From assembly GCA_902729315.2 (NCBI GenBank), contig LR746272.1:1674001-1738000 (forward strand): a stretch of DNA of 64,000 bases, given 5' to 3'. Source of the stretch: Spirodela intermedia. Its lineage: Eukaryota > Streptophyta > Magnoliopsida > Alismatales > Araceae. Below are positions 15,908 through 28,911 of this stretch, one piece after another. Position numbers and translations under genes: made by a program. Each line of letters opens with the position of its first letter. Within the stretch, counting starts at the first letter, position 1. Under the pieces are notes generated by a model. That model was not told the DNA's origin, did no database searches, and saw only the letters and a program-made list of their open reading frames with translations.

Positions 15908-18900
15908 TCAGAGCTCCTCCATTTGGATGGAGAATCCACAGGAACAGCGCTTCGTGCGGATGGAGCTCTCTTTGTCAAAACTCTGGTCTTCAATGGGGAA
16001 GCTGTGCTCATGGTCTCCCCCAGGAAGAGGATCTCGCCCGGCTGCCTTCAGAGAAACTCGCTGCCGTCGGCCATGACTAGGGTTATGTCCTGAGTTTGGC
16101 TGGTTCACTTGTTCCTCGGCCAGATTGTCGGGGGCAAGATCCAAGTAGGTGCTCTTGAGACGTTGCCTGGTGATAAGCGAGCAAAGAAGCTGGTACCATC
16201 TTGACAGAGCTTGAGCTTCTCTCCGTTTCTTCTCCTCGGCCTCCCTTCTCTCCTCCTCTTCGGCGTATGCCTGGAGGAGAAACGAAAAAGAATGATCAGG
16301 AATAGAAGATTTTGAACTCGATGGAACATTAGAGGAGCTTATCAAAATCTAAGAGAGGATTTCCCTCGTTTCTGCACAATTGGTGCTTGGGATTCAACTT
16401 ATTGATCCTAGCTTCACAATCATAAGCTTCTAAATCATCGGCATATGCATTCAACAACGGATCCATGTTTTCCAGGATACCAGTCCGAATTGATGGGTGG
16501 AAATGAGCCATAAATGGACACTTTACTCAAAAATCAAGCTTGGAAGGATGCATCCACAACCTGAGGTCCATTCCCACCCCCCCCTCTTGACATCATTCAC
16601 TGAGCAACCAACACATTTATACTGTTGGACAGTAATTTGCTTCTCTTGTCCTCGAGCAGAAATGAGAAATCAGAAAAGAAAATACAAGGGGGCCACATTT
16701 CAACTTGCTCCAACAAATGGCCGATCGGAAAAGAACGGCTTGCCCTGGTAAATACTATACGTTCATCTAGCTTCTCCCAACCTCACAAGAGACCAAAATT
16801 CTACAACCGCTGTTTATAAAAAGTTTATCTTTCAGGCATGATGTGGAGCTCCTCATTTCCTGCAGATCTATTTTTTACCCAAATTCCAATTCTTGGAAAT
16901 GTTTATTCTAAGAAATCGCAGTGAATTAAGTTCCGTAGCATCATCTCATAAATCACCTTAGCCTGGAGGGGTACTTACTTCCTCATGGTCGACAACCATA
17001 ATAAGATATGACTTTTTTCTCAGTACAGTACCCATAATTTCTTTTGCGGAAAAATAAATTTCTCATGCTGTAACTGAACTTTATTTTTAAAAAACAAAGA
17101 AAATGCAAGGTAGTTAACATGGGTTTCATAAATTTTGAAGAACAAAACTATCCAAAATTCGGTATCGTCAGCGGTCAATAAATTACAGCAATATGATCTG
17201 GTAGACGAACATGTGGCCCCAAAGAAAGAATCGTACCTCCAGGATAGCATCTTTAAACTCACAGCAGACCACAATCCCATCATAGACAGGGAAAGAACGG
17301 CCATTTCTGAACTCGAAACCAACCATTGCAGGAGCAAAATCAACATCTAACCTCTTGACAACTGGAACCAATCTTGGTAACCTCAGGTGTATGGTACCAG
17401 GCGGTAGACACCTCTCAGACCACACTTCCACCTGACCACGCTCATTCTAGAATGAAAAACATGTTAGAAAACATAAAAAATGAAGGAAAAATATCTACGG
17501 ATTCCTAGGAAAGTAGTCAAGTCCTAGCATAGAGATTGTGACCAAGGATCCTATGTACGGTACTAGTGGATGGGATGGGAGGAATGCAGTTGAATATCAC
17601 ACAAAAGTGCTCAATGCTCAGCGCTGAGGTTTCTCAGTATATAATTGGGGAGAACCATTCAGAGTTTCAGACTTCGGTTATTCGACGATTGTCCAGACCA
17701 TAACCTAAATAATTACAGCAATATAGTCAACCATTCAAGAATGGAAAAAGAGGTCAACCAACAACATCCATATAGACTTGCGCTGACGAAAACACCGAAT
17801 TTGAGAGACGAGAAAGACTCATGATATCATGTCCAACTTAAAGCGCATGACCTATCACATGAGACTATGGTCCCATATCTCAGCATGGAGGGAAAAAACG
17901 GAAATAAAAGTTCACTTAATATATCAATAATTATACGGTGATGTACCTATTCATACATGGAAGCTTGCACTCTCCGCAAGATTGTACAAACTCTTCCATA
18001 CCAAAGGAGAGATGTAGTTTTTAACAATGAAATAGAAGAGGAAATAAAAGCTTCCGCAGATACTTCAAAACATTCCTTGCCTACACTCAACTCGAAAACC
18101 CATTCTAAGGTAAATTAGCATGTGACTAGAATACATAGTATCATGATACCTTTGGAACAATGCCATCTACCGCAGGAGGAAGATGCAGGGTTTCCACTTG
18201 CCACTTTCCATAAAGTTCAATCATTGGGTTCTCATCATCTTTTACAAATGCACTTTCTTCAGAATGTTGCCTTCTGCCAAGCTTTTGCGAGCTTTTTACA
18301 ACCTGCTAAAAAAAGGAATAAGTACTTTACTAGGAAAAATGACAGGAGTAGTTTTTCATATAAAAAGCCTTCATAGAATGGGCGTACGCACGACCTTTGC
18401 AGGAACTTCATTTGCTTTCACTTGCAGGCCCTCCCGTAGCCATTTCTGTTTTGTCTGTAGTGTCTGGACGCAGGCCCGAGGATATACAGGATGACCCGAA
18501 CAATAACCAAGTACAGGCCCCTTTGGGTAAAGGACTTGGTACTTTGAGAGAAATCTTTCAATAGCATACAGGTGATGCTTTCTATAAGCCTAATTGAAGA
18601 CGAGTAGAAACAGATCTTTAATTGAATATGATTGAAACCAACAATATGACGCCCCTATATGCAGATTATATAGATGCTAACATATATACCTGCTGATTTA
18701 CTGGAAGAGGCTCTGTTAATCCTTTGATTGCTAGCTCCATGTCTTCAAGAGATTCTCTAGTTGCAAGCCCAAAACTCCCGAAGGACAAATTTGAACATAA
18801 TTCTGAACCACCCTCTTCTGTCATTTCTCTCTGAAGGCCACTGGCTAAATCTAGATTTTCAGCACGTATCTGTGACGATTCATCTGAAAAATACCAGGAC

Positions 18901-21900
18901 CAGATTGTTCAGCATATTTCATTTTTTTCAGCTGGATTATCATCTTGAAATGTTTCAGAATGGGCGATACCTCCTGTTGCAGCTGACTCTAACTGCTTCA
19001 AGGGTGCCAACACCCCATCCCACCAGCTTGCATTTATTCGCTGGGATGCGATCTTATACCAATGCGTGCAGTATCTATATTTTGCATTATCAATCACCAT
19101 GTCAGAGACAAATAACGTAAAGCTGTAAACAACAGGTCTAACTATCTTGAAACAGCTCTTTCCTACGCTCATTCCTGAATAAACAACTTTCTATTTTTTG
19201 CACGCCAAACACTGGAATAAATATCACAGAATCCCAAAAATAAAGCCCTGAAAATTTTCCTCTAGAGATGCATAAAAGACGGTACTAAGATTACTTCGAG
19301 ATAGTACAGATGTGAACATATCAAACGACCTGAAATACCAAGGTTGAGGGAAGAAAGTTTACAAATCTCATATAATACAGCCTTCCTGATAGAAAGAATA
19401 ACTTTGGTTGGAAAATGTTCGAAAACTAGATGAAAAAACTAAATAAATAAGGATGAGCACTGTAAACAGTCTACTTGAAAATCCAACTTCAACTTCAGAA
19501 CCACCAAGGTTGAAAAGGCTGATCCAGGAAGCATATAAACCATTTCCATTTAATCAAAAAGGCTGAGCATATAAATAATTTCCATTTAACCAACTCAAAG
19601 TTGGTGAAAAAACAGAACAATAAACCTTCGAAATTAAAAAGATAAGAAGCAATAAAACGAGTTAAGGCAAAACCTGCGAGTCACGTCTTTAGCACCAAAA
19701 CCAGCAAAAGCAACAGCATACTTTAACGGCCTTCTAGAAGCTGCAGATGCGGACTCCACTTGCTGCTCCTTGTCAACAATCCCATTGGCAGCATCAACAT
19801 GAACCCACTTCCCACTAGAGGTCTCCCCTCCACAATAAACTTCTGCCCAATACAAAGGAGGACCCTTTTTCCTAGACCAGACTGCTCCAGTGATTACTTG
19901 AGATGAATCAAGAAATTCTCCCCTTTCAGTTTTCTTTAACTTTTTGAATGACGAAGTTCCATCTGATGAACCACAGATATCATTCATATCTGAGCTCAAA
20001 TTACACTCAGAAGGCCCCACTGCTGTTGCTGAAAGGGCCATTTCTAACTGCAACTCAAACTCCACATCCCCTTTCCTTTTCAGCTTCTTTTGATGGTTAA
20101 TTCTACATGCATCCAGGTGATCATCACATGCATTGTCATTTGACGTATCAATAATTTCACTGTTAGACCCAGTGATCAGAGGTAGACTATCTAGTTGCGC
20201 ATCGTTGCAGCCTAAGTTGGAACATTTAACTTTATTCTGACCTCTTTGGGCAGATTCTGGACCAATTATCTTGTAGCCTAATTTTCTTGATGAAGCCAAA
20301 CCTGGACATGAAGCAGAATCATTGTTGGAGTTCACTTTAATCTTTGATGAAGAGGAAGATGATATCTTTGTGTCCAACTGGGGTAAATCTTGGTTTGAGC
20401 ACCCGGAAACATCAGCATCTGGCTTGAGTGAGGCCACATCCAAGATTGACACAAACCTTAAACAATTAATCATACAGTTCAATGTTTTTGATGTGCCAAA
20501 AATTAGCAAGTCTGATGGAAAAGAATGGTCCAATAAGCCACGAAGTTCAGAATGAGTTAATAGTTCATCAAAGATTTAATAATTACATGAGGTTCATCAA
20601 ATAGCAGAAGTTTCTATGCACAAGATATAAGACAAAGTACAGGAGATACAACTTATAAAAACACTAGTAGAGAGCAAAACTGAAAATATAACTAGTCTTT
20701 GAAGGCGTTTACGAGGGCCAAAACTCCAAACTGGTCATTTTCCACATTGAATGGAGGATCAACCAAAATTAATGAATTATATTAAACTGTGAAATATAAC
20801 TCTGAAGCAATAGATGCAGACAAGTTTGGGCTCAATAAAGCAGCATTTCCTGGTCACCAATTGGTCGTCAAGAACTAACAACAAATAAAATAAATCATGG
20901 GAGTGTATTTATGGAAACAATTAAAGATTCTCCGCTGTCCATGTGTCCAGACTCACTGCCATCATAAATAGAAATATTGTGTGAAAGTTCGGGCTTTGTC
21001 TGCAGAATACCAATGTTTGAAAACTTTCATATTGTGTAAACAGTGATTGTTTCCTCCACATAACTTTAATTCTTCGCATTTCATACCTCAATCAAACTCA
21101 TGATTATCTGTACCATACGGAATAACTTCTTTGGATAATATGGGTCCACCCAAACCACTAGCTACCATTCTTATATTTAATAAATATTAGCAGTGCACAC
21201 AGCACAGACTCCGGTTCTTGACAAGTTTCAGAAAAATTATTACAATAAACGGGAAAATTTTGTTTTTAAAACCATATGCTTCCTAATTTAAAAAATAAAA
21301 TAAAAAGCTACAAGTCCTAGAAGCGATTGGTTAAATCTGTTCCATCCAGAGAAATCAGAAACCACAAGTTCCATGCGTAACCACTAAACTGGCATATCTC
21401 CAAGTTGTCTACATAGTAGAGCTCCAATTACCCAAGAAATATCTGAAAAATTGTCAAACCCATACACACCAGTTGATTCAGATCAACGCTGGCAATGTAC
21501 CCGATTTGTTCCCTTGAAATGATAAAAGAAAAACAGACCAGTCCATTCTGGAATCAGATTCCAATTCCAAGTTTCTCAAACATTAGAGCATCTTGCAAAA
21601 AGGAAACACTAGGAGTTGAGAAAAGGGAGTGATCCTTATATGACCCCAGAGTCGCACACCACAAAAGATTTTCCAGAATAAATAATACTTGAAAAGGGAT
21701 ATGACCAATGGGACGCCAAGCAACACGACTACCTCTGTATCCTTCTCGTCCCCGCCAATGTTTCCCTCTATATCCATCCTCCTAGTCCCCAAAACAAGGC
21801 TTCCATGTAGAAGCCCCTTTGTCTACATTTAGGTAAATTAAAGAAGAGTTCAACTTCAGGATTCTTCATCAACCCAAATACAGCAGATAATGAGGAATAC

Positions 21901-24137
21901 ATGTGCATCCTTGCTTTCCAGCGACCCACTCACCATACCTCCCAGCAAACCACTCACAAAACACCCGCCTTGTTACACTCCCTTCACTGATTATTTTAGG
22001 GAGGTAGTAAGGTTTATTAATCCCTATGTAGCAGAACAGACAGATCTTGAAAGGGAGAGCGTTCAAAGATCAGTAAATCGGCATTAGGGTATGTGATTCA
22101 GGCACAAGGACAGGACAAATAGATGGTATAAATTACATCACCACTTCTACTACATAAGTTAATGGAAAAACAGTGGCACCATCCACTTTCGGAAAGCTAA
22201 GCTTTATATGCCTCTAGTGACAACATTATTGACATGGGCTCTTATGAATCAAAGTTTGGTACAATTGAGCATGCACCAGATTACAGAGATATCCACAAGT
22301 TGAATGGAAACAAAATTTTCTCAGGATAATATTCTCAGACGAAAGATTCCCCAGACTGATCCAGATCCAGAAGGCGTGTAATCAACAAAGTCAATGCATT
22401 TATGTACAACACCTCTAGCATTCTGTAAACGGCTGTCAAATATTACATGCCAACCAGTGCTACCAGTGTTAAAGTTCCAATTAACTAAGAAAAGCTGTAT
22501 ATCAATTAACTTTCATACCGAGCTGATAAGTTCAGAGCTCTGAATAACGCCACAGACAAAGCAGCAACCTGCAAAACGCAAGCCTAACGCGTTATAGTTT
22601 CCCATAAAAAAGCATTATAACAAACCAGCATGTTTTTAAAGAACAACCTGCATATAGACATTTTTAAAATAAATATCAGAACAGAATGTGTCATGAGCAC
22701 ATTCTACAGCACATAAGAAAAATAAAAAAATAATACGCAGCAAAGTTCATAAAGTAATAATAGCATGATCACATTTGGAGATAATATACTTATTTTAAAG
22801 GGCATTGGCATAAAAAGACAGACGAGTACCTCTTCAGCAGTCCCTTCGCGAGTTCCAAGAGCAAGCAAAAGGTTTGTTTTCAAGTCTCCCTCCCTGGGAC
22901 TTGCGCTTTTGACACAGAAATTGGTGCGGAACTAAAAATAAAAAAAGAAATAAATGATATCGTCATGGGCTTTATAGATTCGTGTGGGGCAGGACTGCAG
23001 ATGAGATGCAGTTTATTCAAACATAATTATATTTAATACCCAATTAACAAGAGGAACCAGCCTATTGATGGTCAATTTCGGAACCTCCAATGCCTTCAAT
23101 ATTCCACATGGTAGCAATGAAAGCAAGGAAGCCTGTAAAAAAACCAAAATTTTGGTTGAATAAACTCACATAGACATTCAGCAGGATATCATTCAGTATC
23201 CATAAATACACTTCAAAAGCCATTTGGGAATTTTTGCACCAAAGAAACAACCCACACAGGCTAAAACTATCAACAGTAATCACTAGACATTAGCAGAGAA
23301 AAACAGCCATTGGGTAGCGCATCCTTCGCTTTGCCTAAGGCACTCAATAGCAACACAGCCCATTAAATTTTTTCCCTAATCCTTTACGGTCTGAAGGGAG
23401 CATGTCAAATTAACCAAAAAGTTTCAACTCATGCATGCATGTAAGCAACCCAAAGATCCAACGAGCCTTCTTTTGTGAGAGGGAATGATAGGAAGCACAA
23501 TCATGCATCTAAAAACTATTAAATGCATAAAATAAAAATACTTTTACAACAAACGACATACATCTGTCATAGAAAAATTAACAAAAACAAAGACGATAAA
23601 ATGATGTGATGATAAGCATTCATTGTTCAAAGACTAAAGATGTAGGATTAAAGCACCTGGATTAGCGGATCGCCACATGCAGAGTCAACTAACCTTCCCC
23701 GCGCAATTAAACTTAATAGATGCACCTTGTGAACAAGTTCTGCCAATATCTGGAAAACTGTGACAAGTCAAACTTGATTTTGAATAAGATGAACGATGGA
23801 GTATGTATAACTACATCGAGAAAAAGCACTGAACTGAAATAAGATGATAAACCTTGTCCTCCGCGGAAGCTCTTCGAATAGTTCTCTGTTGACCTAAAGA
23901 TGGCGACTCACTGAGTTCAATAGTCACACCAGTTCCAAGCATATCCGGTTGATCATCTGTATGATAAGAGCCAGAAACGGTGCCGTCTTCCCAATCTACA
24001 TCACTTGGGTCATTACCCGTTATTGGGAAGCCAGAGCCCATGGATGCACTAGGTATTTGATCTTCTTGAGTAGTTCCGTTTTTGTTGATTTCCGGATGAA
24101 TCATCCCTCTCCCAATTTCTTTTGACAATCGGTGCAT
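15908..24137 (-). CDS. RAD4: RAD4/XPC-type DNA damage recognition protein
   Basis: Recognises helix-distorting lesions and starts global-genome nucleotide excision repair in the nucleus, usually with a RAD23 partner. Twelve coding exons: 24137-23853, 23749-23657, 23132-23040, 22931-22830, 22568-22519, 20456-19674, 19074-18971, 18883-18690, 18589-18395, 18302-18150, 17446-17237, 16270-15908; 874 residues. Residues 95-210 and 395-520 carry the split transglutaminase-like fold (WSRKKGPPLYWAEVY, KWVHVDAANGIVD, NASWWDGVLAPL); beta-hairpin domains BHD1-3 follow at about 560-760 (YPKGPVLGYCSGHPVYPR, LHLPPAVDGIVPK, APAMVGFEFRNGRSFPVYDG). A charged coiled stretch (AYAEEEERREAEEKKRREAQ) precedes the C-terminus. 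The ATG at 24137 directly follows an AG, so it may be an internal codon; I found no upstream coding exon. Introns reach 2.1 kb. Confidence 0.94.
20457..22518 (-). other. Large RAD4 intron (2.06 kb)
   Basis: AT-rich sequence between the 50-base exon ending at 22519 and the 783-base exon beginning at 20456. The codon CG|G for Arg is split across it, confirming the pairing. No domain, RNA gene or intact mobile element recognised. Confidence 0.7.
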
Positions 24138-24800
24138 CTGATATCAAGTTGGATACGTGTTAAAAAAGAAACTTTTCCTTCCGCATATTCGTATTAATTT
24201 GCGACTTAAATTTAACGCCCCTATTAAAGAAAAAAAAAGGAAGCTATTAAACGGAAAACACAGACAGGACAATAATGTTTTCTGGGCATTCCAGGACCAA
24301 GACGTAGACAATGTCCAGATAGACCTGACAAACCTTGTCTCCAGGGAATGGAGGAAAAGACAAGGGTCTGTCTAACCTTCTGTAGGAAGGGAAAATCACG
24401 CAGTGCCCCCGCCGCCGTACCAGGTGGACGGAGGTGAGGCCGGCGCTTTCAGGTCGACAGCTCCATCCGCCGACCAAAGCCGTGGGAAGAAAGGAGAAGT
24501 AACGGCGAACTAAGACAACCCGTCGAGGGGGCACTGCTCTACTTGCCGGAGACAGCGAAATACCGAAATTTTCCGATTTTCTGCGAAGTACAGAGACATT
24601 TCCGTCCTTCGGACTCCCCCTCCCACCCTGGATGGACCTCTGTAGGCAGAAGGACAAAGCAGACAGGGAGAAACACCAGGCGCTCCAGAATAGACGGAGA
24701 AAGAAGACAACTGGAAATGCGACTGCACCAGAAAGAAAGAGAGTGAGACATGGCCCAACAAAAAGGCGCGCATTACTCGGCCCATTTAAGCCCACCATGA
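24138..24800 (-). promoter_or_regulatory. Upstream region of RAD4 (5' UTR or promoter, possibly a missed first exon)
   Basis: A GC-richer island at about 24370-24760 lies directly upstream of the first recognised RAD4 exon and stands out from the AT-rich DNA beyond 24800. The minus strand has long open frames here (for example 24819-24247), but none resembles the N-terminus expected of plant RAD4. It may be the promoter and a non-coding first exon. Confidence 0.4.
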
Positions 24801-25453
24801 GAAGCCCATAAACAGACAAATAACTAAATAATGGCTTAATGTGAGCCTCATGTCCAATGACCCATTTTTAATTGTCTTATGAATCCAATGAGACTTCATA
24901 CCCAATGATCCAACCCACAAGCATTGGGCCAATGGGTTTGAAGCAGACCCAATAGCTTAATTGGCCTAATGTGAGCTTTGCTTGTTACTGGGCCTGTTGA
25001 CCTAACACTGACGATGGGCCCATGTAACCTATTTTGGATCATTCTAAATAACTAAATGACATCCTAATTAGGAATAATAGCTAAAAAAAATACATTGCCA
25101 CAATAATTAGAATACACAAGCTTCAAGAAAAAAATCATAACCAAATTATACACATGGGAAAAAAAATACAATGTATTATTAGGGGAAAATTTTGAGAGTA
25201 AAATGTAAAGATATTTAAAACATGTTCAATGGCCACCACCCAATTTAAGGCACTCAATATGGTTATGATGAGTGTTTTAAAATATCACTCAAATTATCTT
25301 GATTTTAAAAAATACATATTATAGATTTTAAAGAGGATTGAAGATTCTCATTCAATAATTCAACTAAGCTTATAAGAACGTTTTAATAACATTATGAATT
25401 GAAATGATGAGACAATGATCATGGTTTTACCATAAATATAGTCATAAAATTGA
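24801..25453. other. AT-rich intergenic DNA
   Basis: Contains short repeated phrases around CCCAATG and AATGTGAGC between 24830 and 25030. No gene seen. Confidence 0.6.
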
Positions 25454-27603
25454 TGTATTAAATATAGTCATAAATTTGGTTTCACCATATCATGGTTAAT
25501 GGTCTCAAGATATTTGGTTAATGGACTTCCCATGTTTTTTGTTTTTACTATGTTTATGGGTTGACTATCTTTTGATCTTTGTAATATTATGTAAGTGTAA
25601 TACCATTCTTGGCTATTTGTGGTCTTTTGTTCTTATGTTGCCTTATCTTTCTTTCTTATCCCCTTTCTCTCTATCTTGTGAATATAGTATCACTCTCTTC
25701 TTTCTCTATATTTTCTAACATGATATTAAAGTTAGGTATTCTTCAATTTATAAAACTGTTTTGATTTACTCATCAAAGTTATATATTTTACATATATCAT
25801 AACAAAAGCTTCCATCATCATTATCAAAAGGTTACTTATCCCATCTCCATCACCATCAAGAACTTTCATCACCATTATCGTCATTCTCTCTTCTCTATCT
25901 TTAATTTTAACAACTTAATACTATTTATCCTCATTGGGATCACTTCACCCTCAATGTTACCTACCTTGTATTATTCATCTTCATTGAGATCACTTTGTCC
26001 TCAATTTTGTCTATGTAATATTATTAGTTATCATTGAGAAACCTTCATCTTCAATTTTTCCTACCTAGTATTATTCATCTTCAATCTCATCTTCCCTGAT
26101 TTTGCTTGATCTTGTTCATCCTCATCCACTCTAGGAGCTAGGTCATATTCATCTTCTATAGTTTGACCATCATCTCTTCTCTCTATCAAAGCCTTCGAGC
26201 TTCATTAGGATGTCTATTAGGCCTTTCATTAAGGTTTCTATCATCTTAAGAGTTTTTTTCTTTTTCATTTCCTCATCATCCTCACTCTTGTTCTCATCAA
26301 ATTCCCCTCATTTCAAGTTCTTTTTCATTAGCTGTGAGGCATTTCAAATTAGTATCATTTTTTAGGTCAATGACATCATCCTTCAATTTTGAGATCACTA
26401 TTACCTTACTTGGTGCCTTCCACTCTCTCTCTACTATAATTTTCAATCTCTTGATCTTTTGATCTTCATTTATATTGGACTTGAATTGTTTGGTATTGCA
26501 CTTGTTCATCTTCTTCATAATGGGCTTAGTTTATTTAGTCTTGATCTTTAGTCTCAGTCTTCATCTTATCTCTTCTTTGATATCAAGTTAGGGTCTTTAT
26601 TCCTCAATATTAAGTCTAAGTTTTTTCATATTAAATTTGTTCTTGAGCTTGTTCCCTTCTCATCTTAATCTTATTAAGTTATTTGTCGCAAGTCTTCATA
26701 CTATTGGTCTTGTTTTGGTATTATACTTTGGATTTTAATTTCCTTCTTATTTGATCATTCTTTAGTTGATCTTTTTGAACCTTATTTCCTCCTTTGATCT
26801 GTTGGTGATCCTTGTTGGATCTTACTCTCATTGATCTACTTTCATATCATGATTAATCATTCTCTTAGTTGACTTATAATCTCCTCTTTTTTACTACTCA
26901 TTTCTTGACTAGAAAAAAAGGATCCAATAACTCTGATGGTTAAACTAGTTATAATTTTTCAACATATTACATTTTAGAACTAAGAGTAGAAATTGATCAT
27001 ATGAATTCAAAATATTTTAAATATCAATCCTTTATCCATCCCTTGATGGTTCTCTTACTTGATATCTCTCATCTACTCAGGCTTCTTGCTCTATGCCCTC
27101 TCTTCTCTACTTCTAATCCCCTAGTATGATTTATTCCTTGATAGAAAAAGATTGAACAATTTTCGCTTTTATAGATTTCAAATAAAGATCTCTATGAATA
27201 AAACAACAAAAGTTTACAATAATTATTTTTCATTTAATTTTTCTTTTCAAATTATTTTAGGCTCACAAATATGGTCGTGTTTAGTTGAAGACAAATACAT
27301 TTGATCAATTACAACATCATGAGTGTGAGGGAAATGTTAGATATAGTCATAATATGAGCTTTGTCATATCTTAGTTAATGGGCTTAAGATACTTAGTTTA
27401 TGATGTTTCTATATTTTGGGTCCTTACTATGTTTTTAGGTTTATTATCTTTTAATCTTTATAATGTTATATCAAGACAATATCATACTTAATTATTTATA
27501 GATTTTTGTTCTTCAGTTGTGTTGTCTTACTTCTTTGTGTCATTTATCTCTATTTCTCTTGTGAATATAATATCATTACCTTATTTCTCCATATTTACTA
27601 ATA
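25454..27603 (+). mobile_element. Short non-coding LTR retrotransposon, copia-like (element A)
   Basis: Two diverged direct repeats of about 267 and 269 bases, 25454-25720 and 27335-27603, begin TGT and end CTAACA or CTAATA. They share many phrases, such as AATATAG or GATATAG followed by TCATAA, TTAATGG, TACTATGTTT and CTTGTGAATATA. A weak Met-tRNA-type primer site (TGATATTAAAGT) starts at 25721 right after the first repeat, and a purine tract (GAGTGTGAGGGAAA) ends at 27334 right before the second. The 1.6-kb interior has no open frame for gag or pol, so the element depended on others or has decayed. Confidence 0.7.
25919..26090. repeat. 50-bp minisatellite inside LTR element A
   Basis: About 3.5 diverged copies with a period of 50 bases. 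The pattern is TTATTCATCT-TCATTGAGAT-CACTT-CCTCAAT-CCTACCTAGTA; equivalent points fall at 25921, 25971, 26021 and 26071. Confidence 0.75.
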
Positions 27604-27614
27604 TATTAAAAAAA

Positions 27615-28911
27615 TGATGCAAGTAAGAGAACATTGATTGAAATAGAGAGAAGTATCTTCTATCATCAAAAATAGAGGAAAATAATAATAGAACATAAAT
27701 CCTCTATTAATTGACTTAAACCCTTTAAATCGTAAGAAAACCTTACATATATTTTCTCAAAATATCATCAATATGTTATATTATACTACAACTTAGGAAT
27801 ACCAACACTCCCCCTTAAGATGAAATATCTTGATTAAGTCATTAATAGTCACATTGTTCTTAGAATTGTGATGATAGTTAAGGCTAAACAAAAGTAAAAG
27901 ATGTCAACAATGAATTATGGTGACAATAAGAAGGTGATGATCATGCCATCAACTCTCTTAGTAATGATGTTAGAAAGCTCCTTCAATATTGTGACTTAGG
28001 GACTTTTTCATTAGGTAATGATGTCATATGATGCTGAATTGTATGAGACGGTGTTAGACTACATGGGACAACATATAATAGAGGAGAGGCAGCACTCAAT
28101 GAATGATGATGTTGAACAAAGTAGGGACAATGTTGAATGAAGAAATGACAATAGCAAATGACATAGATTATGACAACATGAATAGTGCATCATATGCAAA
28201 TAAGATAATGTAAAATAGGGAATGACCATATTATGTAAAACAAACTGATACCCTATCATCATAAGACCTCACCTCATTATTTTCTCATTGATGTGAGGAC
28301 ATCAAGCCAATATGAAATGAAAATATTATGGCAACAAAAACTTTAGGGAGATTGAAAAAAATGATGAGAATAGTTCTATGGTGAATGAAATCCTAAAACA
28401 ATAGAAAAATAGATCACAATGGTAATTGTGATGTTGAAGAACTACAATTTGATGGTGGTCTAAGTCCCTATTTCAATAATATTGTCTCACTAAGACAATA
28501 ACTTGAGCCAGTAGAAAGAATTAGAAGAAAATAGACCATGTAGTGAGGCTAGATGAGGTAAAACTATATATGATATCATCAAAAGAGGAAGAAGATATCA
28601 AGATGGCATGAGACAATGTCTTAATTGAAAGAAGATGTTGGAGTATGACAACTAAGAATGGTCTAGGATGGCTAAATGATGCAGGATGTTGTCAAAGGCT
28701 TTAATACCATGGTATAAGATAACATTGATTGAAATATAAGAAAGCTTACTATGTTATGGAGGATAAAGATGAGAAATGGTAAAGACTACTTCCTTTATTC
28801 ATTAACTTTTAACACCCTTTAAATAAAAAGGAACATATATATATATATATATAATTATTTCACAATACCTCAGTCTTTTATAACATTGCATATGAATTAG
28901 AACTTTCAACA
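27615..28911 (-). mobile_element. Short non-coding LTR retrotransposon, copia-like (element B)
   Basis: On the minus strand a 203-base LTR (28911-28709) starts TGTTG and ends in CA-like ACCA; it is followed at 28708 by TGGTATTAAAGC, close to the copia primer site TGGTATCAGAGC. The second LTR (27807-27615) starts TGTTGGT and is preceded by the purine tract TTAAGGGGGAG, a classic copia arrangement. The LTRs share the phrase complementary to ACATTGATTGAAATA. The interior is only about 0.9 kb with no coding potential. It lies 11 bases from element A, in opposite orientation. Confidence 0.7.

Noticed and set aside
24247-24819. 190-codon minus-strand frame upstream of RAD4
   Set aside because: No similarity to RAD4 N-termini or other proteins; treated as leader or promoter.
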